From positions 1-25,520 of the forward strand of contig CALEZT010000144.1 in the NCBI GenBank assembly GCA_937927975.1: a DNA stretch of 25,520 nt, read 5' to 3'. The notes beneath the pieces are model-generated. The model was not told the origin of the DNA, made no database searches, and saw only the letters and a list, made by a program, of their open reading frames with translations. Origin of the DNA: an uncultured Phycisphaerales bacterium. Its GTDB lineage: Bacteria; Planctomycetota; Phycisphaerae; Sedimentisphaerales; Anaerobacaceae. Position numbers and translations under genes: made by a program. This document shows, one piece after another, positions 8,786-16,300 of this stretch (position 1 is the first letter of the stretch; each line of letters begins with the position of its first letter).

Positions 8786-9856
8786 TCACGCGATGCCGAT
8801 GAGGTACAGGCTGGGCGGCGGGTCGCGAAGCGTGATCGTCTCGACCTCGGCGAGCCGCTGGGCGTACCGATGGTCGGGGTCGCCGATCGTCGCCAGGACC
8901 GTCTCGTCGGCGGCTTCCTCGCGAAGCCGGCGGATCGCGGCGTTGACGATGAGGACCAGCGGATTGTAGAAGTACAGCACCTGCAAAACATTCTGCGCCA
9001 GGTTCACCCACAGATCGTGCCGCTTGATGTGCGCCAATTGATGGAACAGGACGTCGCGGAGATGCCGGGAACCCAGCGTCGGAGCGAGGTTGCGGGGCAC
9101 GAGGATGACCGGACGCAGCAGGCCGCAGACCGCGGGCCGGGCGCCCGCGGGGCCGACCTTCAGACGGACCGTGCCGTGAACGCCCATCCGCCTGCGGCAG
9201 TAGATGAGAATGTCGTTCATCAGGTTGTTCGCGGCGGGCACGTTTTCGAGACGCTTGCATGCGTCCCTGGCCTTTCGGATCATCACGCCGCCGACAATGG
9301 CGACTCCGACGACCCACAATAGAAAGACGGCCCCCTGCCAGGAGATCGGACCCCGGAGACGGTGCGCCGTCTCCGAGGAGAAAGTACGTGGCCGCTCCCC
9401 TGCCCCGCCCGAGGTGGTCTGGATGGGCTCCTGCCCGCGGTCGGTCGCAGACGAGGGCCCGGACTGTCCGGTGGTGGGCTGGGACAGGGGAGCGTGTGTG
9501 TGGCGCGACGGCGTTTGGGACGTCGGGTCGGGTTCCGCGACGCGAGAAGTCGCATCGAGGCTCCCCTCTGCATAGGCAGTTTGCGGCCCCCAGACGCGAA
9601 GGATCGCGAGCAGAGAGCCGCCGCCGGTCGGCCAATGGGTAGAAGGAGGATTGAATGAGAGCAACGGGATCAGGACAAGGTACGCCAGGACGCAGGTGAC
9701 CAGCCAGTACCGAAGGCCGGCTCGCACGCGCCCTCGCAGGACGCACTCGACGAGCAACACCAGGCCGATCAAGACCGTCGAGGTCAGCAACATGGGCACC
9801 GTCAATCCCACGAAGGCTTTGCCCATCATATTCAGTTGTGTCAGTATCCATTCCAT
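8786..9856 (-). CDS. BlaR1-like M56-family membrane protein, probably catalytically dead and C-terminally short
   Basis: A 356-aa integral membrane protein of the BlaR1/MecR1 peptidase M56 family, whose active members cleave a repressor or other partner at the cytoplasmic face. Two membrane helices are seen at about residues 13-40 and 48-68, a Pro/Ser/Thr-rich linker from about 75 to 165, a third helix at about 172-194, then the peptidase-like domain. The zinc motif, normally HExxH, reads HQLAH at residues 272-276 (CAT CAA TTG GCG CAC), so the catalytic glutamate is glutamine. The downstream REEAADE segment that supplies the third zinc ligand is kept. The domain stops soon after YAQRLAEVE, and no sensor domain follows. 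No BlaI/MecI repressor gene is adjacent: upstream is a palindromic repeat. It may be a zinc-binding pseudoprotease or a decaying gene. Family assignment is firm; loss of activity is inference. Confidence 0.8.
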   Translation of the reverse strand: MEWILTQLNMMGKAFVGLTVPMLLTSTVLIGLVLLVECVLRGRVRAGLRYWLVTCVLAYLVLIPLLSFNPPSTHWPTGGGSLLAILRVWGPQTAYAEGSLDATSRVAEPDPTSQTPSRHTHAPLSQPTTGQSGPSSATDRGQEPIQTTSGGAGERPRTFSSETAHRLRGPISWQGAVFLLWVVGVAIVGGVMIRKARDACKRLENVPAANNLMNDILIYCRRRMGVHGTVRLKVGPAGARPAVCGLLRPVILVPRNLAPTLGSRHLRDVLFHQLAHIKRHDLWVNLAQNVLQVLYFYNPLVLIVNAAIRRLREEAADETVLATIGDPDHRYAQRLAEVETITLRDPPPSLYLIGIA

Positions 9857-9948
9857 AGTTCACGCTCTTCACTTTTAAAGACGCCCAGAATCCAAAAGTA
9901 TTACACCGCCGCGGAAAAATATTTGCGTTGCCCGCCGGGGATGCGACC

Positions 9949-10099
9949 AGATTTTGTGGGGCTTGGGGGCCCCCACTCTGTCATCCTGAGCGTAGCGAAG
10001 GATCTGGGCACAGAATGCGGGCGGGCATTCGTTGCATCCGAAGGCCGGATGCTTCGCTTCGCTCAGCATGACAAATGCTCATCAAGCCCCACGAAATCT
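9949..10099. repeat. 151-nt imperfect palindrome (dispersed intergenic repeat)
   Basis: The outer arms AGATTTTGTGGGGCTTG (9949-9965) and CAAGCCCCACGAAATCT (10083-10099) pair over 17 nt with one mismatch. Inside them, TGTCATCCTGAGCG (9979-9992) pairs with CGCTCAGCATGACA (10060-10073), also with one mismatch, and the pairing continues through the GCGAAG runs. The core CATCCTGAGCG...CGCTTCGCTCAG matches an intergenic repeat I have seen in many uncultured-bacterium genomes. It lies between the M56 gene and a small plus-strand ORF. A degenerate relative is at 17064-17165. Because it is nearly self-complementary, its RNA would fold from either strand. Confidence 0.85.
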
Positions 10100-10229
10100 A
10101 GTCGTGCACGTCTTGCATAGGCGAAGCCTTGCCGCTTGCGTTTGGCGGCGGATTATGGTAGACAGGTTCCAGCGGGATCGCGGCCGGTGGCCCGCTGCAA
10201 GTTGAGGTCAGACAAGGAGAATCGACGAA

Positions 10230-10331
10230 GTGCTTGGCACGATTCTAATGGGTCCGGGCGAGGTTTTGGTGCTCATGATCATCACAGGCGTGATCGTCGC
10301 GGTGGCCGTGGTCAGAGCCCGAATGAAATGA
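10230..10331 (+). CDS. Possible 33-aa single-helix membrane protein
   Basis: A GTG-initiated frame of 33 codons ending at TGA 10329-10331. AAGGAG (10214-10219) lies 10 nt upstream, slightly long but usable. The product is one hydrophobic helix: a short GPGE turn at about residues 8-11, then VLVLMIITGVIVAVAVV, then the basic end RARMK. The GPGE-plus-helix start recalls the N-terminus of TatA-like proteins, but there is no amphipathic helix or tail, so I do not call it TatA. It is the only plus-strand gene candidate for several kilobases either side and converges on arfB, with 21 nt between the stops. I do not recognise a family, and it could be a chance frame. Confidence 0.4.
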   Translation: MLGTILMGPGEVLVLMIITGVIVAVAVVRARMK

Positions 10332-10344
10332 CCCCCTCAGGGGG
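10332..10344. terminator. Short hairpin between convergent genes
   Basis: CCCCC-tca-GGGGG sits immediately after the small plus-strand ORF and 8 nt before the arfB stop. The stem is only 5 bp and no U-tract follows on either strand, so termination is weakly supported. Confidence 0.25.
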
Positions 10345-10352
10345 CGTCGTTC

Positions 10353-10778
10353 CTATGCCCAGTCCTCGTTTCCCGCCTGCCTGCCGCGTTTGACCTCGCC
10401 CCGGCGTTTCTTTTCCTTGAGCCGGCGCTCTCTGGCCCCCGCGGGAATTCGCGTCTTCTTGCGGGGCAGCTCGGGCTTGAGCGCGCCCTGCAACAACTCC
10501 TGCAATCGCTCCACCGCCGCCAGTCGGTTCGCTTCCTGGCTTCGATGCTTCTGAGACACGACGTGGAGCACGCCTCGCTTGTCGATCCGCGTGGAGAGCT
10601 TGCGGCGGACCTGCTGTTTCTGCTCCTCGGACAGGCTGGGAGAAGCGAGCACATCGAACAGCACCAGAACACGGGTGTTCAGCTTGTTGACGTTCTGCCC
10701 GCCGGGCCCGCCGCTGCGGGAAGTCTGGAATGTCAGTTCGTCGTCGCGAAGGAAGGTGTTCGCCGCAATCTCGATCAT
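10353..10778 (-). CDS. arfB: ArfB/YaeJ-type peptidyl-tRNA hydrolase (ribosome rescue)
   Basis: A 141-aa release-factor-like hydrolase that enters ribosomes stalled without a stop codon and frees the peptide. The catalytic loop SGGPGGQNVNK has GGQ at residues 26-28, matching E. coli ArfB in both place and total length. The C-terminus is a lysine/arginine-rich tail (KKTRIPAG then ERRLKEKKRR) of the kind that inserts in the empty mRNA channel; its presence separates ArfB from full-length RF1/RF2 and fragments of them. The start at 10778 (ATG, MIEIAANTFL) puts GGQ at the family position; a frame extension to 10802 is available but not needed. The editing-domain gene ends 97 nt upstream on the same strand, so the two may be co-transcribed. 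Confidence 0.93.
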   Translation of the reverse strand: MIEIAANTFLRDDELTFQTSRSGGPGGQNVNKLNTRVLVLFDVLASPSLSEEQKQQVRRKLSTRIDKRGVLHVVSQKHRSQEANRLAAVERLQELLQGALKPELPRKKTRIPAGARERRLKEKKRRGEVKRGRQAGNEDWA

Positions 10779-10875
10779 CAGGAATTCCCTGCTCGGCCTC
10801 AACCTTTGTCCAACCAGGGATTCATCGTATCGGATGTGCCGCCGGTTCGCAAGCCTGCCTGCTTAGAAATTCCCG

Positions 10876-11334
10876 TTACGCGCGAACGGCGAAGTCCACA
10901 ACCTCCGGAGCAGCCAGCGAAAGGTAATCCGCGGTTTTCATGTGAATGGCCCGATCGTGAGTGCCCGCCTGAAAGAGGACGTGATCGTCGTCCTTCAAGG
11001 CTGTGTCCACGATCGTCCGCAGGCCATACAAGCCGCCGAATGGGGGCTCGGCCCCTTCCTCGCAGTCAGGAAACAGATGTCGGACCTCCTCCTCGTCGGC
11101 CAGCGAAACGTCCTTCGTCCCCAGATACCTGCCCAGCTTGTCGTAGGCCACCTTGTGGGGCGCCGCCAGCACACACATGATGTACCTGCCCTTGGACTTG
11201 ACGATCACAGGTTTGGCGACATAGCGACCCGACTCCTGCTCTTCGGCCGCCATCACTTGGGCCGAGAAGACCGGTCGGTGCTCGCTCACCGAATACGCAG
11301 CGTTCGATTCGTCCAGGTAATCGAAGACCTTCAT
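10876..11334 (-). CDS. YbaK/ProX-type aminoacyl-tRNA deacylase domain protein
   Basis: A 152-aa protein made of one YbaK/EbsC-type editing domain. Stand-alone members hydrolyse mischarged tRNAs such as Cys-tRNA(Pro) or Ala-tRNA(Pro) in the cytoplasm. Visible hallmarks are the FDYLDE N-terminus with a nearby HRPVFSAQ, the AKPVIVK strand carrying the conserved lysine, VLAAPHKV, then EEVRHLFPDCEEGAEPPFG, a proline-glycine rich loop typical of the domain. The start at 11334 is fixed by a near-perfect AAGGAGGT (11339-11346 on the plus strand as acctcctt) 4 nt away; the open frame continues to 11466 but without such a site. A TATAAT at 11383-11388 could be its -10. Exact substrate cannot be read from sequence. 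arfB follows on the same strand. Confidence 0.85.
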   Translation of the reverse strand: MKVFDYLDESNAAYSVSEHRPVFSAQVMAAEEQESGRYVAKPVIVKSKGRYIMCVLAAPHKVAYDKLGRYLGTKDVSLADEEEVRHLFPDCEEGAEPPFGGLYGLRTIVDTALKDDDHVLFQAGTHDRAIHMKTADYLSLAAPEVVDFAVRA

Positions 11335-11346
11335 AGCGACCTCCTT

Positions 11347-11979
11347 CAGACGGTGTCCCATCCTGACATTGCCTGTGGGGCCATTATAAGGCGGTTTCAC
11401 GCGGCAACGGGAGTCGCGAAGGTAAGCATATGCCTTAATCCTTCTGCTCTTATTCCCGATTGACACCCCCGCAAGAAACTCGTGTCTTCACCGCTTTCGA
11501 TCGAGAAAATCTCGGAATCTCTGCAAAAAAACTGAGGTCCGATCCGCTTGGTTATCGGGTTTAAGTCGGGCAAGCTGTCGAAGCTCGCCAAACCCGCCGG
11601 CCTGTCCGCCAGGTAAGCACGGGCAGACTGGGAGCCGCCGGCGAAGGGCCTCCGCAACCGCCTTTCTATCCCTCCGGTCAAGGCCTGCGACAGCGCCGTC
11701 GAGCCGCGCAGAATCGCTCAAGAACCGAGAAAGACTTTGCCGAAGGGTAGACTGTACATGGGGTCAACGAAAAAGACATCATCCAATAACGATAAGCACA
11801 AGACGACAATGTGGAGGTGCTGAGAGCCAAGAAGAGCAAGACAACAAGTTTCGACGCTCGCCCCTGATTGAGCAGCAAGCGGGTATTTCAAACATACGAG
11901 CACACTGGCTTACGGGAATGTCCTCGCTTCAGCGCTTCAGGGGCTCTTTTTTTGCGCACATCGCCCTCCCCTTTTCGGT
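11347..11979. other. Gene-poor intergenic region
   Basis: Over 600 nt without a supported gene. Several 60-95-codon frames exist on both strands but none has a ribosome-binding site or a family I recognise. Parts (about 11730-11910) are visibly richer in A/T than the neighbouring genes. One minus-strand frame (11678-11878) has a hydrophobic run ending LSSC, like a lipoprotein signal, but would need a TTG start. It may contain a degraded gene or an unrecognised RNA. Confidence 0.4.
11383..11388 (-). promoter_or_regulatory. Candidate -10 box for the editing-domain gene
   Basis: A perfect TATAAT on the minus strand, about 50 nt upstream of the ATG at 11334. The -35 region is poor (TTGCCG lies only 13 nt away), so this rests on the -10 alone. 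Confidence 0.35.
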
Positions 11980-12007
11980 TTGCGTCGACGTTTCGAGAGG
12001 CTATAGT
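11980..12007 (+). promoter_or_regulatory. Sigma70-type promoter for the RraA-like gene
   Basis: TTGCGT (11980-11985), a 16-nt spacer and TATAGT (12002-12007), about 70 nt ahead of the ATG at 12077. Orientation and distance fit; the -35 is imperfect. Confidence 0.45.
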
Positions 12008-12076
12008 ACGGCTACCGGCGGACGCATCGATCCGCCACGTGACCGTGCAACGCATCCGGATTACGGGAGACAACAG

Positions 12077-12970
12077 ATGACGAGCCGAATTCACCTCAGC
12101 GGAAAAGCGATGACTCTGGTCCTGGCCTTCCTTCTGGCGATCCTCGCGACGATGGGAACGACGGTGGTTTCCGTCCCGGCCGTCGCCCAGCAGAGCGTCA
12201 GGCCCGATCCCGACGAACTCCGCGCCGGCAGAAACTACATCATGACCAAGGTCTACACCGAGCAACAGGACCAGGAGGTCCTGGCGTTGTTCGAGGGGCT
12301 TCGCGTCGCGGACGTTTCCGACGGCATGGACAAGATCGGGCTGGCCAACGTGGGCCTGATGTCGCCCGAGATCCACCCGGTATGGAAGGACACGAAGGAA
12401 TACAAGCACCGCTTCATCGGCATCGCGGTGACCGCTCGCTATGTCCCGACGAACAGGGGCTTCGCCCCCGCCATGGAGACCGCGGCGTTCGACAAATGGG
12501 TCGGCAAGACCTACAACGAGGTGACGCCGGAACCGTTCACGCCGCTGATTCGCAAGGGAACCGCGCTGGTGATCGACGACGCGCCGAACTCCGACGTCGG
12601 CACCATCGGCTCGAACAACATCATGGGCTGGAAGCTGCGAGGCTGCGTAGGCGTGGTGACCAACTCCGGCGGCCGCGACACCGACGAAGTCGCCACCCAA
12701 CAGATGCCGCTGTACCTGCGCCACGTGACGCGGGGCATCCGTCCGGGGCGCAACGAGATCGAGTCGGTCAACCGCCCCATCGAGTGCGGCGGCGTCCTCG
12801 TCCGTCCGGGCGACGTGATCGTCGCCGACGGCGACGGGGTCATCGTCGTCCCGCGCGAGAAGGCCAGAGAAGTCGCCGAATACGCCAGGCACATCCTCGA
12901 AGGCGACAAGGCAGGCCGCCGCAACCTCTACAAGCAACTCGGCCTGCCCGACGACGCTTCGGTCAGGTAG
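12077..12970 (+). CDS. Exported RraA-like (HMG/CHA aldolase fold) protein
   Basis: A 297-aa protein with an N-terminal signal peptide: basic start, hydrophobic run MTLVLAFLLAILA, and likely cleavage after VPAVA at about residue 38. The mature part is an RraA/dimethylmenaquinone-methyltransferase-like domain. The family signature GRDTDEV contains the Arg-Asp pair (R200, D201) that binds metal-chelated keto acids in aldolase/decarboxylase members, and PGDVIVADGDGVIVVP is the conserved C-terminal strand pair. Cytoplasmic relatives are 4-hydroxy-4-methyl-2-oxoglutarate aldolases or RNase E regulators; export argues against an RNase E role. A weak GGGAG (12065-12069) precedes the ATG at 12077; the frame is open further upstream, but the signal peptide fixes this start. 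It is the only large plus-strand gene in the middle of the window and converges on the next gene with 10 nt between stops. Substrate unknown. Confidence 0.85.
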   Translation: MTSRIHLSGKAMTLVLAFLLAILATMGTTVVSVPAVAQQSVRPDPDELRAGRNYIMTKVYTEQQDQEVLALFEGLRVADVSDGMDKIGLANVGLMSPEIHPVWKDTKEYKHRFIGIAVTARYVPTNRGFAPAMETAAFDKWVGKTYNEVTPEPFTPLIRKGTALVIDDAPNSDVGTIGSNNIMGWKLRGCVGVVTNSGGRDTDEVATQQMPLYLRHVTRGIRPGRNEIESVNRPIECGGVLVRPGDVIVADGDGVIVVPREKAREVAEYARHILEGDKAGRRNLYKQLGLPDDASVR

Positions 12971-12980
12971 GTGGAGACAC

Positions 12981-13337
12981 TCACATCAAGAGCATGGGGA
13001 GCGGCTTGAGTTCTCGCCGGATCGGGTCGAGAATCATCCCCAGGGCCTCAAGCGTCGTTGCACCCAGCAGGAACACGCCCTCGTCTCCAAAGACCACCGG
13101 GGCTGCTCTGACGTTGCCCTGATATTCATAATAGGCGTTGCCGATGGCCTTCCGGACGATCTCCCCGTTGGCCAGGATGAACTCCTGCGACGACGTGGGT
13201 TTGATGCCCAGCTTCTTCAGAACGCTCTGGGGAACCACGGAATAGACGGTGCCCGAGTCGACAAGAAACTCGCACACCCGCGATTTCTTCGGCCGCTCTG
13301 GGTTCACGACCTTCACGTTGAGCAACGTAATGCCCAT
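12981..13337 (-). CDS. Retropepsin-like aspartic protease domain protein
   Basis: A 118-aa single-domain protein of the retroviral-type (clan AA) aspartyl protease fold. The active-site triad reads FLVDSGTVYS with Asp27, followed by VPQSVLKKLGI, and the C-terminal segment FLLGATTLEALGM.LDP is the matching psi-loop and helix of the fold. A single domain would have to dimerise to be active. There is no signal peptide or membrane segment. I place the start at the ATG 13337 because MG(I/L)T followed by a strand is how such short proteins usually begin; a GTG at 13364 in the same frame is possible. It starts 43 nt after the stop of the large fusion gene on the same strand, so co-transcription is plausible. 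The partner or substrate is unknown. Confidence 0.75.
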   Translation of the reverse strand: MGITLLNVKVVNPERPKKSRVCEFLVDSGTVYSVVPQSVLKKLGIKPTSSQEFILANGEIVRKAIGNAYYEYQGNVRAAPVVFGDEGVFLLGATTLEALGMILDPIRRELKPLPMLLM

Positions 13338-13379
13338 GAGCCCATCATACAGGGTGCAGTTCACACTTTGTAGCAGAAT

Positions 13380-16300
13380 TCACGGCCGAGCGGCATCCCT
13401 GGCGATCGCCTCCTCTCGCGTGGGGATCAGCGGACTGTGGTGGCGGCAGCGGTCGCAGTGGATGCAGTCGAGATGGTCGCGGCCGTTGAGGCCGAACTCG
13501 CAACGGCCGAACTTCTTGGCCGGCAGGAACCGCCCGAGCCAGCCCGCGAGGTTGAACAGCGACAGGAAGGCCCCCGTCGGGCACAGGTAGCGGCACCAGA
13601 CCCGAGTGACCAGCGGCGCCGCGAGCAAGACCAGGATCGCCAGGATCAGCCCAGGCGACGACGACAGCCCCTCGGACCACAACTGCCGGCTGAACACCAG
13701 CGTCAGAGGGTCCAGGTCCAGAAGTCTCCTGCTCCCTGTGAGAAAGAAGACCGCAATGAGCGAAAACAACACGCCGTACTTGATGAACCTGGCCGAGGTC
13801 ATCGTCGATATCCGAGGACGGGCCTTGAATCGCTTGGGGAGAATGAATCCGAGCAGTTCCTGGACGGCGCCGAACGGGCACAAGTATCCGCAGTAGATGT
13901 TCCCCAGCAACAGGACGACCAGGGGGATGCCCAACAGAAGGCAGGCGTTCGCCCAGGGATTGCTCAGGAGCCCCTGGCCATGGAGCAGGCGGACCACATG
14001 GTCGGTGGAGTACTGACGATTCAGCCAGATGCCGCCGACAGCGGCGGTGAAGACCAGCACCGCGATGCGTCCCCACAGGCTGCCGAGGTGGATCGCCGCC
14101 AAAGCCAGAGCGATCCCCCCAATCCAGTAGACGACCGGCCAGTCCACCTTCTGGAGCCAATCCGCCTGGGCGGAATCGACCACCTCCTGGCCGGCCAGGA
14201 CGGAGGCGTCGAACCGGCTGCCGGAGTTGCGCAACAGGCGGAGAATCGCGTCGCAGCTCTTGGTCGCCCCGCTGACGGCGTTGACTCCCTGCATCGGAGC
14301 GGGACCGAGGACCTTGTGTCCCTTGAGCGACTTCATCCAGCTTCGGATGCGGGTGATGTATCGAGGCGTCTCGTAGGACCGCGTGATGCGAAAGTCGACC
14401 AGAGTGCCGGCGGGGTCCGCGAACATGACGAGAGCCATCGGGCCGCCATACCCATAGACCGTGCCGGAGAAGTCCTCCGAACGAAAGACGTAGCCTTTGA
14501 GCAGCGATCCTTCCCGCACCTCGTGGTATGTCGCCCCTTTGGCGGAGTCGACGGAGGGGACCGTCTTGGCCGAGAGCTTGCGGCCCTGGACCCAGTCCTG
14601 GATGGCGACCGTCGCCTGCGCGGTCGCGCGAGACCGCTCCTCATAGGCGAGGATGTGCGAGCAGACGATGAGGGACAGCGCCAGAGCAAACAGGCCGTAT
14701 CCGATCGGGGTGAGCAACCGATGGGCAATCGCACGGACGCCGGGACGCATTGACCACAGTGGAACTCCCGAAGCCAGAGCCGCGACCGCAAACGCCCCGA
14801 GCGACGCGACCCAGAGCGATGTCCCGAATCCCATCAGAGGGACCAGCCCCAGACTGGCCAGGCAACCGCAGGCGGCGCCCAGACAAACGTCGCGGACCAG
14901 CCCGATCCAGGACGAACCGGTCTCGCTCGCACAGCCATCGAGGACCTTGGCCGCCAGAATCACAACCGCACCGCATGAAAAACCGAGCGCCGCGACCAGC
15001 GCCGCCAGCGGCGGCCACGCGGTTGAATGTTCAACCACGAAACCCGCGACCAGCACAATGACCCCCTGGACGCTCAGAATCGCAGCCAGAGCCCACGTGA
15101 CGGGCCGCAGACGCGAAACGCCCTGGGAACGCAGGGACGAGACGGCCCATCTCGCGCACACGGCGCCCGAAACCAGGCCGAACGCATACAGCGACAGCAC
15201 GTATCCGACGTGTTCGGGCACGACCTGGCGATTCGCCAGCCAGGCCTGCGTCAGAACGATCAGGCCCGCCAGACTCACGCCGGCCGAGCAGCCGCTGACG
15301 AACCGCACGTCGGATGGCAGAGCCGCACCAGGCGCCAGGCTCTGCGCGGTCTTGGCGCCAGGAGCGGTCCGGACGACATACGCCAGACGGACCGCCGCCA
15401 GCACCAGAATCGGGACGATCACCAGAAGCAGGCCGCCACGCGAGAAAGCCTGGACGGGCTTGTCCAACGACACTCCCGAGCGGCTCGCCGCCTGCAGGAG
15501 CCCGCTGAGACGATGGCTCGGCCTGCCGTCATGGCTGGTCAGCCGCTCCTTGGGAATATTGACCGCGTCATATGACTCCACCCTCTTGACCGACAGATCG
15601 GGTCGATACACCTGCTCCAGCGATTCCACCGGGAAGATCTCATTCGCGTTCTCGACAAGGCCAAATCGCGTCTGCAAGACGACGGGGAACACCTGAAGAC
15701 AAGCCTCCGCCGCCGAGACGAAGAAGGTCCGCGGCCCGTCGGGCACCAGGATCGTCTGTGCGAACACGGCCTCCAGGGCGCTCTCGACGCATGCGCCCTG
15801 GTGTCCCGGTTCCCCATCCGACGGGTCCCGATCGCCCACGATCCCCACGACCGCCACGCCGAGGGGACGCAGGGACTTTTTGGCCGATTCGAAGAACTCG
15901 ACGGATGTGAGTTCTTCGAGCCTGCCTTCGACGACGCGAGGCAGATTGATCACGATCACATCGTACGCCCCCTGCCTCTCGACCAGCGCAGCCCGGACGC
16001 CCCCAGCCAGACAGTGGAGACGCGGATCGGAAACGCCAAACCGCTCGGGCGCATGGGCGAGAAGCTCCCGGATGTACTGCGGATCCGAATCGATCCAGTC
16101 CACGGTTTCCACGCTCGGGGTCCTGAGAAATCGCTCGCAGACGGCAAGTCCCCGTCCAATCACCAGAATGCGTTTGGCCGCGAAGTTCTGAGACAAAGCG
16201 ATGGCTGCGATCCTCCCCGCCTCGGCGCGATCGCCCAGAACCTCATGGACACCGCCCCCTCGCGCAACCACCCAGCGGTCGCCGTCCATCCCATAGAGAT

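Noticed and set aside
8793..8969. Plus-strand ATG preceded by AGGAGGT at 8779-8785
   Set aside because: It runs antisense through the M56 coding end and gives Ser/Arg-rich sequence typical of a shadow frame; the Shine-Dalgarno match looks coincidental.
8592..9872. 426-codon minus-strand frame overlapping the M56 gene
   Set aside because: It is the same region read in another frame; the M56 frame has membrane helices and a family motif, this one only Arg/Pro-rich sequence.
11678..11878. Possible lipoprotein with an LSSC lipobox on the minus strand
   Set aside because: It would need a TTG start without Shine-Dalgarno, the sequence after the cysteine is short and unrecognisable, and a second frame overlaps equally well.
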